This document shows positions 51,935 through 62,600 of a DNA stretch of 64,000 nucleotides, in pieces; position 1 is the stretch's first letter; the number at the start of each line of letters is the position of its first letter. The notes under the pieces are model-generated. The model saw nothing but the letters and a program-made list of their open reading frames with translations, did not search any database and had not been told where the DNA came from. This stretch comes from Caulobacter radicis (GTDB lineage: Bacteria; Pseudomonadota; Alphaproteobacteria; Caulobacterales; Caulobacteraceae). The DNA is taken from positions 62,001-126,000 of the forward strand of contig NZ_QDKO01000009.1 of the NCBI RefSeq assembly GCF_003094615.1, read 5' to 3'. The position numbers were made by a program, and so were the translations under genes.

Positions 51935-53778
51935 TGCTCTCTCGACGCCATGTCCTGGCCGGCGCCTCGGCCCTGGTTCTCGCCGGGATCGGCCGCGCGG
52001 CCAGCGCCGCGCCCGCCGCCCTTAGCGTGACCACGCCTATGGCCGCGCCCGAATGGGCCCTGCTGCAACGCGAACTGCTCAAGGCCAACGAGGCGGCCTG
52101 CGAGGCCTTCTTCGCCCGCTATTTCGACGAGCGCGGCTACCTCCTGGCCTTCGAGCGCTGGGGCGCCAACGACGGTCCCGACGACGCCATCGAGAACGTC
52201 AACGACTGGCCGACCCTGCACGCACTGGGCGCCGGCGACCGGGTGCTCGAGCTGGCCCAGAAAGCCTTCGAGGGCAATGTCCGCCAATATACGGCGGCCC
52301 GGACGAAGGACGTGCCGTTCGCCCGCGAGGGCATGTATTTCCGCGAATTCCCGGTGATGAGCGATTGGCAGCACCTGTCCGAGGGGCTGTCGGTGTTCAA
52401 TCTGCTGGGGCTGTCGGCGCCCAACGATCCGCGCTTTCGCGAGCGGGCGAAACGGTTCTCCGGTTTCTACACCGGCGAGGATCCGACCACGCCGAACTAT
52501 GACGCCAAGCTCAACATCATCCGCAGCATGATCACCGGCAGCCGGGGTCCGATGCTGCGCAAGGCCACGCCGCTGGACTGGGCCGGCGACCCCTTCGACG
52601 TGACCCACTTCTTCATGGAGCACGGCGAGCGCTCGTACGAAGAGACCCTGCGCCACTACGACGAATATGGCGACGTGGTCGGCGACAGCCCGCTGAACCT
52701 GCAGGCCACCAGCCTGGTAATGAACGCCTACATGCTGGACCACGAGGCCAGGTACCGCGACTGGATCCTGAAATACGTGGACGGCTGGATCGAGCGGGCG
52801 CGGGCCAATGGCGACGTGATCCCCAGCAAGGTCGGGCTCGACGGCCAGGTCCCCAAGGATCGGTGGTGGAGCGGAACCTACGGCTGGGGCTTCTCGCCGG
52901 TGGCGCCGCACACCGGCCAGCGCGAGGACCGCAACCGCGTGCCGCGCGCCGTGGTCGGCTTCATGAACGCCTACCTGCTGACCGGCGACGACAAGTATCT
53001 CGACGTCTGGCGCCGCCAGAACGACGTCATCAACGCCCAGAAGAAGGTCGAGGACGGCAAGGTCTCGACCCCGCGCATGTATGGGGCGAAGGGCTGGTAC
53101 GCCTATGCGCCCGGCGAGTACCAGCTGAACGGGCTGGAGATCTGGTACCTGTCGATGAAGGGCTCCGACCGCGAGCGCGCGGCGACACATCCCTGGCTCG
53201 ACTGGCTGGATGGAAAGGATCCCTCCTATCCCGCCAAGACCCTGCGCGGCGACCTGGAACGGGTGCGGGCCCGCGCCCAGGCCCAGCGAGACGATACGTC
53301 GACCCCCGACACCCGCCTGGCCGACGCCGCGCTCGACATCAATCCGGCCAGTGTCACCGCCCTGATCCAGCTGATGGAGGGCGGTATCCACATCGCCCGG
53401 CCGCCGTGGTCGAAATCCTCGCCCTCGCAGGGCGGCGCGCTGCACTACGCGCGCCTGCGCTACTTCGATCCTGAACGCCGCCGCGCCGGCGTTCCGCAGG
53501 ACGTGGCGGCCCTGGTCGAGCGCCTGACCGACGACGAGACGGTGGTCAGCCTGGTCAATCTCAGCCCGGTGGCCCCGCGCACGGTCACCGTGCAGGGCGG
53601 CGCCTATGGCGAGCACCAGATCCAGAGCGCCGCGATCGGCGAGGGCGCGCCCCAGGCGGTCGACGCCTCGGCCTTCACCCTGCGCCTGGCGCCGGGCGCG
53701 GGCGCGCGCCTGACCCTGAAGATGCAGCGCCACGTCAACCAGCCGACGCTGAGCTTTCCCTGGGACAGGGTGGTCTGA
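51934..53778 (+). CDS. Tat-exported protein, putative glycan-active, unassigned family
   Basis: A 614-residue protein with a twin-arginine leader (LSRRHVLAGASALVLAG) and a large helical body rich in Trp/Tyr/Asp: NVNDWPTLHALGAGD, FREFPVMSDWQHLSEG, GTYGWGFSPVAPHTGQRED. The later part contains VARLAEALDINPA-like text and a C-terminal beta domain (VVSLVNLSPVAPRTVTVQGG). The shape suggests an (alpha/alpha) toroid followed by a beta-sandwich, as in several polysaccharide lyases or hydrolases, but no catalytic motif is recognised. It is translationally coupled to the sugar-acid transporter, so a role in releasing or processing its substrate is inferred. Confidence 0.75.
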   Translation: MLSRRHVLAGASALVLAGIGRAASAAPAALSVTTPMAAPEWALLQRELLKANEAACEAFFARYFDERGYLLAFERWGANDGPDDAIENVNDWPTLHALGAGDRVLELAQKAFEGNVRQYTAARTKDVPFAREGMYFREFPVMSDWQHLSEGLSVFNLLGLSAPNDPRFRERAKRFSGFYTGEDPTTPNYDAKLNIIRSMITGSRGPMLRKATPLDWAGDPFDVTHFFMEHGERSYEETLRHYDEYGDVVGDSPLNLQATSLVMNAYMLDHEARYRDWILKYVDGWIERARANGDVIPSKVGLDGQVPKDRWWSGTYGWGFSPVAPHTGQREDRNRVPRAVVGFMNAYLLTGDDKYLDVWRRQNDVINAQKKVEDGKVSTPRMYGAKGWYAYAPGEYQLNGLEIWYLSMKGSDRERAATHPWLDWLDGKDPSYPAKTLRGDLERVRARAQAQRDDTSTPDTRLADAALDINPASVTALIQLMEGGIHIARPPWSKSSPSQGGALHYARLRYFDPERRRAGVPQDVAALVERLTDDETVVSLVNLSPVAPRTVTVQGGAYGEHQIQSAAIGEGAPQAVDASAFTLRLAPGAGARLTLKMQRHVNQPTLSFPWDRVV

Positions 53779-53786
53779 GCCGGCGC

Positions 53787-53876
53787 AACCTCGCCCTTCG
53801 ACAAGCTCAGGGTGAGGTTTCGACTGTGCGGTCGTTGAATTGGTCCTCATCCTGAGCTTGTCGAAGGACGAGGACC
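53787..53876. repeat. palindromic intergenic repeat, type A copy 2
   Basis: Same two-hairpin organisation as 1643-1736; the right half (53842-53876) is identical over 35 bp, while the inner spacer has diverged. It lies between the Tat protein and the beta-helix gene. Confidence 0.85.
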
Positions 53877-53899
53877 CGCACGAGAAGATGGAGGGACCG

Positions 53900-55414
53900 A
53901 TGGTTCGTGTAGCGTCCGTCGCGATCGTCGCGGCCCTGCTGGCTTCGCCGGCCCTGGCTCAGGATCCCAAGCCGATCGCCGCCGTCGCCGCCGGCGGGCC
54001 GGCCCAGTCGGGAGCGCAGGCCGAGATTCTGCTGGTCGACCGCGCGGCCGACGACGGCGCCAAGGGGTCGCTGCGCTGGGCGATCGAGACCAGCAACGCC
54101 GAGCCGGGCCGCTACCGCATCGAGATCGCCGCCCCGGCCATCGTGCTGAAATCGGCCCTGCCGCCGATCAAGGGGCCGGTGGCCATCGAGGGCCGGGCCT
54201 TCGCTCGCACCGGCGGCCACAACGTCGTCGACGGCTCGGGCTATCTGCCGCGGGACCTGAAGTCCTGCCCCGGCATGGTCCAGGGCCAGTACGGCACCAA
54301 TGTCCGCACCGCCAGCAATCCCGGTTTCGCCCTGGTCGACACCAAGGGCGTGACCCTGCGCGGGCTGGAGATTCGGGGCTTCTGCATCGGCGTGCTGGTG
54401 CTGCGCACCTCGAACGCGGTGATCGCCGACAATCGCATCGTGCGGAACATCGGCGGCGCGGGGGTGATGCTCAGCGGCGACGACGGCAAGGGCGGCTCGA
54501 CCTCGCACACCACGCTCGACAACAAGGTGCTGCGCAACGCCTTCGTCGAGAACGGCGACGGCCTGGAGCTGACGCGCGGCGCGGCCTTCAACCTGATCGC
54601 CGACAACAGCTTCGACGGCGGGACCGACAACCTGGAGCCCTCGCAGGGCATCGAGATCCTGTGGGGCAACGACAACACCGTCGTGGGCAACAGATTCTCC
54701 AACTATTCCGACGGCCTGCAGCTGAACTGGGGCGCGCGCAACTACATCGGCGCCAATGTCTTTGAGGGCAATGCGTTCGGGATCAGTGTCAGCGGGGCCG
54801 ACAACATGATCGCCGGCAACGAGATCCGGGGAAACGGGATCGGCATAGCCGTGCGCCCCGAGGCCAAGGTCGCCGCCAACCGCATCAGCCGGAACGCCAT
54901 CGCCGGGAACGGCAAGCCGATCATGCTGTGCTCGGCCGGCGGCTCGTGCGACGAAAAGATGGTCCGGGGCGGCATCGTCGTCGGCCCGCCGGGACTGGAG
55001 CACGCCAGCTTCGTCGGTTCGCGCGGCATGGGCGTGGTGTTCGACAAGGCCGGTGCGGCCCAGGTCTGCACGGCGGACAACACGCCGGAAAAGTGCCACG
55101 CGGCGCCGCAGTTCGGGCTCCAGCCGCCGCGGCTGGCGAGCGCTCACGTGGTCAAGGACGAACTCGCCGTGGGCGGCGTGCTGGACGGCCCGCCCAACGC
55201 CGCCGTGCTGATCGAGGTGTTCGGGAGCCGGCCGCTGGGCCAGGAGGGCGAGCGGTACCTGGGGGCGATGCGGGCGGTGACTGACGCTGGCGGTCGCGCC
55301 GAGTTCTCGGGCAAGGTCGCCGGGGCCAAGATCGGCGACGCGATCACCGCGACGGTGACGACGCCGGCCGGGGCGACCTCGGCGTTCTCGGCGGCGGTGG
55401 CCGTGGGGCGGTAG
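53900..55414 (+). CDS. secreted right-handed beta-helix protein
   Basis: A 504-residue protein with a signal peptide (LLASPALAQ end). The start at 53900 is chosen because GGAGGG lies 4-5 nt upstream; ATGs at 53888 and within the repeat are alternatives. Repeated short beta rungs with Asn ladders are obvious (VTLRGLEIRGFCIGVLVLRT, NAVIADNRIVRNIGGAGVML, FNLIADNSFDGG, NTVVGNRFSNYSDGLQL), the parallel beta-helix/pectate-lyase-like fold (PbH1 repeats). Such proteins bind or cut polysaccharides. Catalytic residues are not identifiable. It sits in the putative sugar-acid locus. Confidence 0.85.
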   Translation: MVRVASVAIVAALLASPALAQDPKPIAAVAAGGPAQSGAQAEILLVDRAADDGAKGSLRWAIETSNAEPGRYRIEIAAPAIVLKSALPPIKGPVAIEGRAFARTGGHNVVDGSGYLPRDLKSCPGMVQGQYGTNVRTASNPGFALVDTKGVTLRGLEIRGFCIGVLVLRTSNAVIADNRIVRNIGGAGVMLSGDDGKGGSTSHTTLDNKVLRNAFVENGDGLELTRGAAFNLIADNSFDGGTDNLEPSQGIEILWGNDNTVVGNRFSNYSDGLQLNWGARNYIGANVFEGNAFGISVSGADNMIAGNEIRGNGIGIAVRPEAKVAANRISRNAIAGNGKPIMLCSAGGSCDEKMVRGGIVVGPPGLEHASFVGSRGMGVVFDKAGAAQVCTADNTPEKCHAAPQFGLQPPRLASAHVVKDELAVGGVLDGPPNAAVLIEVFGSRPLGQEGERYLGAMRAVTDAGGRAEFSGKVAGAKIGDAITATVTTPAGATSAFSAAVAVGR

Positions 55415-55440
55415 CCGCTTGGCGACAGCTCCCGCCATTC

Positions 55441-55579
55441 AAGATCCTCCCCCTCTGGGGGAGGTGGCCCGGAGGGCCGGAGGGGGGGCGTTTTCAGCTT
55501 TCGAGGTATCGGAAGGCCGCCATCAAGCTTCCCCCTCCGTCGGCTTCGCCGACACCTCCCCCTTCAGGGGGAGGATCTT
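55441..55579. repeat. palindromic repeat, type B copy 3
   Basis: A 139-bp copy in the same orientation as 38353-38486, including the TTTTCAGCTTTCGAG centre. It ends 4 nt before the stop codon of the leftward carboxylesterase. Confidence 0.9.
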
Positions 55580-55583
55580 CGCC

Positions 55584-57149
55584 CTACGTCCCCTCCTTCA
55601 TGAACGGCGCGACCGCGAAGATCTCCCGCTCTTCCTTGCGCGGGTCATCCACCATCGCCGAGGTCTCGTCGACCACCAGGGTCGGCCGCCGGGGCAGGGT
55701 GTATTTCTCCCAGGCCGGGATCGCCGCGCAGTTGGGATCGCCGGTGCGGGCGAACGCGGCGAACGCGGCGCTCAACTGGTCTCGCACCTTCGTCGCCGCC
55801 GGGCCCGTGCCGGTCATCGAGCCCTTGGCGGCCAGCGTGCCGAACACGAGCGCGATGTCATAGCTGTGGTAGGCGCCCATCCGGGGATCGGTCTGGGCGC
55901 CGAAGTCCAGCTGGTACATCCAGGCCGGGGCGCCGATGCGGGCCCGCTGCTCGGCCTGGATCAGGTGGCCCGGCCACGAGCGCCCGGCCGTGGTGATGGC
56001 GAAGAACAGGTCCGACGGGCTGGCCTGCGGATAGAGCGCCCGATAGCGGCCGACCAGGTATTCGGGCGACATGTCGAGCACCATTTCGTTCTCCAGCCGG
56101 CCCGGCAGTTCCTCCCAGGTCAGGGCGAAGTTCTTGGGATCCCCGCCCAGGAAGGCCTTGGTCTCGTCGTGGGTATTGCCGATGATCATCGGGATATGCC
56201 CGCTCTCGCGCGGGGCGTCCGGATAGAACGGGTGGCGCGGCAGCACGCCGTGGTCCACCACCGACCAGAAGACGATCCCGCCCTTGCGCTCCAGCGGGTC
56301 GCGCATCTTCAGCGCCTCGACCAGCTGGGCGGCGGGCAGGGTCTTGAGCTTGTCGGTCTCGTCGGGTTTGAGGCCCAGCTTGTCCATGAAGGCGCGGGCG
56401 CGGATGGTGGCGTGGATCGGTCCCATGGCGGTGACGTGCTGGCCGCTCATGGTGGCGACCTTGTGGTAGAGGCCCGCCGCGCGCGGCATGGCCATCAGGG
56501 TCACGCACTTGGCCCCGCCGCCCGACTGGCCGAAGGTCATGACGTTGCCCGCATCGCCGCCGAAGGCCGCGATGTTGTCGCGCACCCATTGCAGGGCCAG
56601 GATCAAATCCAGATTGCCGACATTGCCGCTGTCGGCCAGCTCGGGCCCGCCCAGGCGGGCGAGATAGCTGTAGCCGAAGGCGTTGAGGCGGTGGTTCACC
56701 GTCACCACCACCACGTCATAGGTTTTGGCCAGCCAGGTTCCGTCATAGAGCGGGCTGGAGCCCGAACCGTTGGCGTGGGCGCCGCCATGCACATAGACCA
56801 TCACCGGCCGCTTGCGCCCATCGGCCAGCCCCGGGGTCCAGACGTTGAGGAAGAGGCAGTCCTCGCTGGTGGCCTCGTCGGTCTTCAGCTGCGGCGAGGC
56901 CGCGCCATAGGCCAGGGCGTCGGCGATCCCCTTCCAGGGCTGGGGGCCTTGCGCCGGCTGGAAGCGGCGAGCCGAGGTGTCGGCGCCGTAGCGTACGCCC
57001 TTGAACACCTTGATCCCGTCCACCTCGGCGCCGCGCACCCGGCCCGCCGTGGTGGTCGCCACTGGAGCGGCCCGTCCGGCGGCGTTGACCTTCAGCGGAA
57101 CGGCCAGCGCGGCGGCTCCGGCCAGCACGGCGCGGCGATCGAGGGTCAT
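55584..57149 (-). CDS. secreted type B carboxylesterase
   Basis: A 521-residue carboxylesterase/lipase family protein with a leader (LDRRAVLAGAAALAVPL) that may be Tat-type. Family signatures are SEDCLFLNVWTP, VYVHGGAHANGSG (oxyanion hole) and TFGQSGGGAK, where the usual GESAGG elbow reads GQSGGG; the Ser is retained. The likely acid lies in IIGNTHDETKAFL and the His in AYHSYDIALVFG. The ATG at 57149 is supported by GGGAGAACACC upstream. It may de-esterify plant-derived glycan or aromatic esters feeding this locus (inference). Confidence 0.9.
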   Translation of the reverse strand: MTLDRRAVLAGAAALAVPLKVNAAGRAAPVATTTAGRVRGAEVDGIKVFKGVRYGADTSARRFQPAQGPQPWKGIADALAYGAASPQLKTDEATSEDCLFLNVWTPGLADGRKRPVMVYVHGGAHANGSGSSPLYDGTWLAKTYDVVVVTVNHRLNAFGYSYLARLGGPELADSGNVGNLDLILALQWVRDNIAAFGGDAGNVMTFGQSGGGAKCVTLMAMPRAAGLYHKVATMSGQHVTAMGPIHATIRARAFMDKLGLKPDETDKLKTLPAAQLVEALKMRDPLERKGGIVFWSVVDHGVLPRHPFYPDAPRESGHIPMIIGNTHDETKAFLGGDPKNFALTWEELPGRLENEMVLDMSPEYLVGRYRALYPQASPSDLFFAITTAGRSWPGHLIQAEQRARIGAPAWMYQLDFGAQTDPRMGAYHSYDIALVFGTLAAKGSMTGTGPAATKVRDQLSAAFAAFARTGDPNCAAIPAWEKYTLPRRPTLVVDETSAMVDDPRKEEREIFAVAPFMKEGT

Positions 57150-57205
57150 GGTGTTCTCCCGTCTTTTATCGTTGGGCCGCGGCGGCCGACGGGAGGAGGC
57201 GCGCG

Positions 57206-58114
57206 TCAGCGCTCGTCCGGATCCGCCGGCGAGGCCTCGGCCAGGCAAAGGTCGATGAAGGTCTGCAGGATCGGGCTCTCGTTGTCCTTGCGCCAGGCCA
57301 TGTAGAGCTCGACCGGCCGGTCGGGCGTGGTCTCGACGGGGCGGAACTGCACGTCGTCGAAGTGGAGGCTCATGGCCGACTCCGGCACGATCGCCGCCCC
57401 CAGGCCCGCATGCACAAGCGCCAGCATCGAGTGGATCTGGGTGACGTGCTGCACGTAGTTCGGGGCCACGCCATGAGCGTCGAACAGGGTGGTCAGCATG
57501 TTGTAGAAATAGCCCGCGCCCTCGGGCGAATACATGATCAGCGGGCCGGCGTCGAAGTCGGCCAGGGTCAGGCTGGCCTTGACCAGGCGAGGGTCGCCGT
57601 TGGGCAGGGCGGCCACCAGGGGCTCGCTCAGCACGCGGGCGGTGGCGAACTCGGCGCGGTCCATCGGCGGGCGGACGAGACCGATGTCGATACGGCCGGT
57701 CAGCAGGGCCTCGACCTGCTCGCGGGTGACCATCTCGCGCAGCGTCAGGTCGGCGTTGGGCAGGCGGGCGTTGGACAGGATCACCAGGCGCGGCAGGAAG
57801 CTGTAGCCGGAGACGGCGGTGAAGCCGATGGCGATCTGGCCGGCGTCGCCGCTGGCGATGCGGCGGGTGGCCAGGGCCGCGCTCTCGGCCAGGCGCAGGA
57901 TGCGGCGGGCCTCCAGCAGGAAGGCGCGGCCGGCGGGCGTCAGGCGCACCGAGCGGCTGGTGCGGTCGAGCAGGGTGACCCCGAGGATGCGCTCGAGCAG
58001 TTGCACCTGCCGGCTCAGCGGCGGCTGGGTCATGTTCAGCCGCTGGGCCGCGCGGCCGAAATGCAGCTCTTCGGCGGTGGCGACGAAGCAGCGAAGCTGG
58101 CTGAGTTCGAACAT
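57206..58114 (-). CDS. LysR-family transcriptional regulator
   Basis: A 302-residue regulator from the ATG at 58114; a longer frame to 58216 would add 34 residues not typical before the helix-turn-helix. The DNA-binding domain is FELSQLRCFVATAEELHFGR and AAQRLNMTQPPLSRQVQLLE (about 1-60). The effector domain follows with IAIGFTAVSGYSFLPRLV. It resembles aromatic- or sugar-acid-responsive LysR proteins. It lies between the carboxylesterase and kdgD, all leftward, so it probably regulates this group. Confidence 0.92.
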   Translation of the reverse strand: MFELSQLRCFVATAEELHFGRAAQRLNMTQPPLSRQVQLLERILGVTLLDRTSRSVRLTPAGRAFLLEARRILRLAESAALATRRIASGDAGQIAIGFTAVSGYSFLPRLVILSNARLPNADLTLREMVTREQVEALLTGRIDIGLVRPPMDRAEFATARVLSEPLVAALPNGDPRLVKASLTLADFDAGPLIMYSPEGAGYFYNMLTTLFDAHGVAPNYVQHVTQIHSMLALVHAGLGAAIVPESAMSLHFDDVQFRPVETTPDRPVELYMAWRKDNESPILQTFIDLCLAEASPADPDER

Positions 58115-58265
58115 CGGAAAGCGCCCGTCGACAACACCCTGGAGTCGCGAGGCTAGACGTTCGTTCGGCCCTATCGCCAGGGCCTTCTTTCCAGGCAGGG
58201 TCGAGAGCGCGGTCATCGGGGGCGCGACGGGGGTCGATACGCCGGGCGCATCGACCCCATCGTCC

Positions 58266-59183
58266 TCAGCCCTGGACGCGGGCGATCAGGCCCTGGAGTT
58301 CGGAGAACTCCGCGGGCGTCAGGTCGGTCAGCGGCTGGCGCACGGGCCCGGCGTCGCGGCCGACGGCCTTCATGCCCGCCTTCACGATCGAGACCGCATA
58401 GCCCTTACCCTTGTTGCGCAGGGCGATGTAGGGCAGCACGAAGTCGCGCAGGCCGGTCATCACCGTCTCGCGGTCGCGGGCGCGCACGGCCTTGTAGAAG
58501 CCCAAGGCCCACTGCGGCAGAAAGTTGAAGATCGCCGACGAATAGGTCGTCACGCCCATTTCCAGATAGGGCAGGGCGAAGGTCTCGGCCGTCGGCAGGC
58601 CGCCGATATAGGTCAGGCGGTCGCCCATGCGGGCATAGACCCGCATCATCAGCTCCAGGTCGCCCACGCCGTCCTTGAAGCCGACGAGGTTGGGGTTGCG
58701 GTCGCACAGCTTCTCGAGGGTGTCCTCGTTGATGATGGCGTTGTCGCGATTGTAGACGATGACGCCCAGGCTGGTGGCCTTGCAGACCGACTCGATGTGG
58801 GCGAGCAGGCCTTCCTGGGTGGCGTTGGTCAGGTAGGGCGGCAGCAGCAGCAGGCCGTCGGCGCCGGCGGCCTCGGCGTCGCGCGCCAGGTCGGTGGCGA
58901 TGGCCGTGCCGTAGCCGCAGCCGGCGATGACCGGGATCTTGCCGGCCGTCTCGGCGACCGCCGCGCGCACCACCTTGCCCACCTCGTCGGGACGCAGCGA
59001 GAAGAACTCGCCGGTGCCGCCGGCGGCGAACAGGCCGGCCAGCTCGTGGTCCAGCATCCAGGCGCAGTGCTGGCGATAGGGCGCTTCCAGGAACTGGTGC
59101 TGGGCGTCGAAATGGGTGACGGGGAACGACAGCAGGCCGCCGCCGAGCTGGCGGGCCACGTCCGTCGGCGACATCTGGCTCAT
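58266..59183 (-). CDS. kdgD: 5-dehydro-4-deoxyglucarate dehydratase
   Basis: A 305-residue member of the DHDPS/NAL aldolase superfamily. It has [18 protein letters not shown] at the N-terminus, [11 protein letters not shown] (the family substrate-binding GTGE/TGE loop), VIVYNRDN (Tyr) and [15 protein letters not shown] with the Schiff-base Lys. These are diagnostic of KdgD (EC 4.2.1.41), which converts 5-dehydro-4-deoxy-D-glucarate to alpha-ketoglutarate semialdehyde. GGAGAGGA precedes the ATG. The partner dehydrogenase and glucarate/galactarate dehydratase genes are not in the window. Confidence 0.93.
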   Translation of the reverse strand: MSQMSPTDVARQLGGGLLSFPVTHFDAQHQFLEAPYRQHCAWMLDHELAGLFAAGGTGEFFSLRPDEVGKVVRAAVAETAGKIPVIAGCGYGTAIATDLARDAEAAGADGLLLLPPYLTNATQEGLLAHIESVCKATSLGVIVYNRDNAIINEDTLEKLCDRNPNLVGFKDGVGDLELMMRVYARMGDRLTYIGGLPTAETFALPYLEMGVTTYSSAIFNFLPQWALGFYKAVRARDRETVMTGLRDFVLPYIALRNKGKGYAVSIVKAGMKAVGRDAGPVRQPLTDLTPAEFSELQGLIARVQG

Positions 59184-59681
59184 GAAGTCCTCTCCGAGCG
59201 ACGGCCTGTTCCCGAACGCCGGGAGGCCGTTTCTTGAGGCTGACGGTAGAGAGCCGCTCCGCCGGGGTCTAAGCCAAAGGCGCTATCGACCGATACCGGA
59301 ATTGGCTCGATGGCCGGACGCTGAAAACCGTTCCCCGAACCCCGCCTGCGCGGTGAATTCCACCTTCGGGCGTGCCTCTGGGTTTGAACTCGCGGATAGA
59401 GTTGCCCGCAAGTATCGTTTGACGTTCATCTTTGTAGTCCGGTTGTCGAAACCATCGTTTTCCCGTTTCGGGAAGTAATGCGGCCTTTGGTCGCGGCGAC
59501 ACCCTCTGGAACTGCTGCTCAATCAGCCATACGGCCTCGCTTGTAGGTCCATACGCGTAACAGATAGCATCGGCCGTCCGCGCTCGTTGGAAAGCTTGAC
59601 TATAAGAGTGGAAGGTTCTTCGGCGATGACAGCAATGCAGCCATGGCCGTCGATCGAGGGCCAAGACTCGCGGGCGCTGGC
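59184..59681. other. 498-nt region without a convincing gene
   Basis: The gap between the divergent kdgD and cellulose synthase genes is less GC-biased than its surroundings. A leftward open frame of 79 codons (59283-59522) and an overlapping 131-codon one exist but have no ribosome site, no recognisable family and unlikely composition. The region probably holds the kdgD promoter, the cellulose synthase promoter and perhaps a gene remnant. Confidence 0.55.
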
Positions 59682-62600
59682 ATGAGGGCGGGGGTTTCGC
59701 CCAAGTCGTTCCTGGAGCGGGCGATGCTGCGCGTCGGGGTGGGGCTGCTGGTCGCCGCCTTCCTGGCCGTCGCCGTCGTGGCGATCGTCATGCCGCTCAG
59801 CTTCAAGGACCAGGCCCTGTTCGCCGGCGCGACCATCGTCGGCGTGGTCGTCGCCAACCGCCTGTCGCAGTCCAAGCACCTGACCATCGCCCTGTGCGTC
59901 GTCTCGGTGATCGTCAGCACGCGCTATCTGTGGTGGCGTACGACCGAGACCCTGCACTTTCGCAACGCCGCCGAGGCGTTCTTCGGCACGGGCCTGTACC
60001 TGGCCGAGATCTACGCCTGGCTGATCCTGCTGCTGGGCTACCTGCAGACGGCCTGGCCGCTGCAGCGCCCGGTGCGGCCGCTGGAGGGCGCGCCGCCCAG
60101 CTGGCCGACGGTCGACGTCTACATCCCGACCTACAACGAGAGCCTGGAGATCGTGCAGGACACGGTGCTGGCCGCGCTGGGGATGGACTACCCCCGCGAC
60201 CGCTTCAAGGTGTACCTGCTGGACGACGGCCGCCGTCCCGAGTTCAAGGAGTTCGCCGAGCGCGCCGGGGCGATCTACATGACCCGCCCCGACAATTTCG
60301 GGGCCAAGGCCGGCAACCTCAATCACGCCCTGGAGCAGACCGACGCCGAGCTGGTCTGCATCTTCGACTGCGACCACATCCCCACGCGCGCCTTCCTGCA
60401 GATGACGCTGGGCTGGTTCCAGGAGGACCAGCGCCTGGCCCTCCTGCAGACGCCGCACCACTTCTACTCGCCCGATCCGGTGCAGCGGAACATCCAGACG
60501 GTGAAGGACATCCCCGGCGAGGGCGACCTCTTCTACGGCGTCGTCCAGCCGGGCAACGACCTGTGGAACGCGGCCTTCTTCTGCGGCTCCTGCGCGGTGA
60601 TCCGCCGCTCGGCCCTGGAGGAGACCCACGGCTTCGCCCACGAGACCGTCACCGAGGACGCCCACACCGCGCTGAAGCTGCAGCGCAAGGGCTGGAACAC
60701 CGCCTTCCTCGAGATCCGCCTGTCGGCCGGCCTGGCGACCGAGCGCCTGGCCCTGCACATCGGCCAGCGCATCCGCTGGGCGCGCGGCATGACCCAGATC
60801 TTCCGCGTCGACAATCCGCTGCTGGGCAAGGGCCTGACCATGGCCCAGCGGCTTTGTTACCTGAACGCGATGCTGCACTTCCAATTTCCGCTGCCGCGCA
60901 TCGTGTTCCTGACCTCGCCGCTGGCCTTCCTGCTGCTGGGCTTCAACATCATCAGCGCCTCGGCGCCGGTGATCCTGGTCTACGCCCTGCCGCACCTGGT
61001 GCACTCGATCGTCACCAACAACCGCATGCAGGGCGAGGAACGCATGGCGTTCTGGGGCGAGATCTACGAGACCCTGCTGGCCTTCCACCTGGTGGCGCCG
61101 ACCATCGTCACCCTGTTCGCGCCCAAGCGCGGCAAGTTCAACGTCACCGACAAGGGCGGGCGGCTGGAGAAGGGCTATTTCGACTGGTCGCTGATGTGGC
61201 CGCACGTGGTGGTCGCGGGCCTGCTGATCGCCGGCCTGTGCTGGGGCATGTGGAAGCTGGTGACCGCCGAGCCCGACCTCGTTCTGTTCGGCACCCTGGT
61301 GCTCAACACCTTCTGGACGCTGTTCAGCCTGCTGGTGCTGCTGACGGCGATCGCCGTCGGCCGCGAGACCCGCCAGGTGCGCCAGCATGTCCGCATCGAG
61401 GCCTTCCTGCCCGCCCGCCTGCGCCTGACCAACGGCGAGGTGCTGGACGTGGAGACCCGCGAGGTCTCGATGGGCGGCCTTTCGGCGATCGTTCCCGACG
61501 GCTTCTGGGGGAACGACCGCCACATCGACACGGTTGAATTCCTGCATGACGAGCGCGCCCGCCAGTTCAAGGCCCGCGCCGTCATGTTCGACAAGGGGGT
61601 CTTGAGAGTGCAGTTCCTGCCGCTCGGCTTTGCCGAACGCCGCGACCTGGTGCGCAACGTCGTGGGCCGGGCCGACGCCTGGCAGCCCAACGCCCACTGG
61701 GCGCCGGTGCGGCCGCTGGCGGCCCTGGCCGGCCTGGTGCGGGCCAGCGCCAGCATCCTGTTCTGGTGGCGGGCGGCCAAGCCGGCGGCCCTGACGCCGC
61801 GCTCGCGGGCCAGCGGTCCCGACGGCGGCGCGGCCGTGATCCTGGCCGGCGCGCTTCTGGCCGGCGCCCTGGGCTGGAGCGGCCAGGCCAAGGCCCAGGC
61901 CCTGCCGGCCGAGATCGCCGCCCCGGCGCCCGCTGGTTCTACCCGCGTGCTGACGCTGAAGGACCTGGGGTTCGGCCAGCCGCTGCGCCTGCAAGGCGTG
62001 CAGGGCGAGGCCGGTGTCGACTTCACCCTGCGCCGCGACGAGGTGGTCACGGCCGCGCGCCTGGTGGTCAACGGCGCCTATTCGCCGTCGCTGCTGGGCG
62101 ACCTGTCGCAACTGGCCGTCACCCTCAACGGCGAGCCGGCCGGCACGGTGATGCTGACCCCCGACCGCGCGGCGGGGACCGAGTGGTCGATCCCGATCGA
62201 CCCGGCCCTGTTCCTGCGCGACAACAATCTCAATCTCCGCTTCATCGGCCACTACACCCGCGCCTGCGAGGACCCGCAGCACTCGTCGCTGTGGATGAAC
62301 GTCTCCAACCAGCGCTCGCGCCTGGAGCTGACCGTCTCGCGCCTGCCGGGCCGGCCGGACCTGTCGCAGCTGCCTGGGCCGTTCTTCGACAAGGGCGGCG
62401 GCAAGCTCGTCCTGCCGTTCGTGTTCGCCGAGACCCCGTCCGACGCCGTGCTGCGCGGGGCGGGGGCGGCGGCTTCGTACTTCGGCATGCGGGCCAGCTA
62501 TCGCGGCTTTGCCTTCCCGACCCTGATCGGCGCCCTGCCGCAGGGCGAAGGCGTGGTGTTCGGCCAGTCGGGCCAGGCGATCGGCGGCCTTGTCCTGCCG

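Noticed and set aside
53840..53899. Upstream start for the beta-helix protein inside the type A repeat
   Set aside because: The added residues are translated repeat; GGAGGG before 53900 and the signal peptide position fit the shorter start.
59283..59522. 79-codon leftward open frame in the kdgD-cellulose synthase gap
   Set aside because: No ribosome site, no recognisable family, and it overlaps another unsupported open frame; kept only as part of the gap description.
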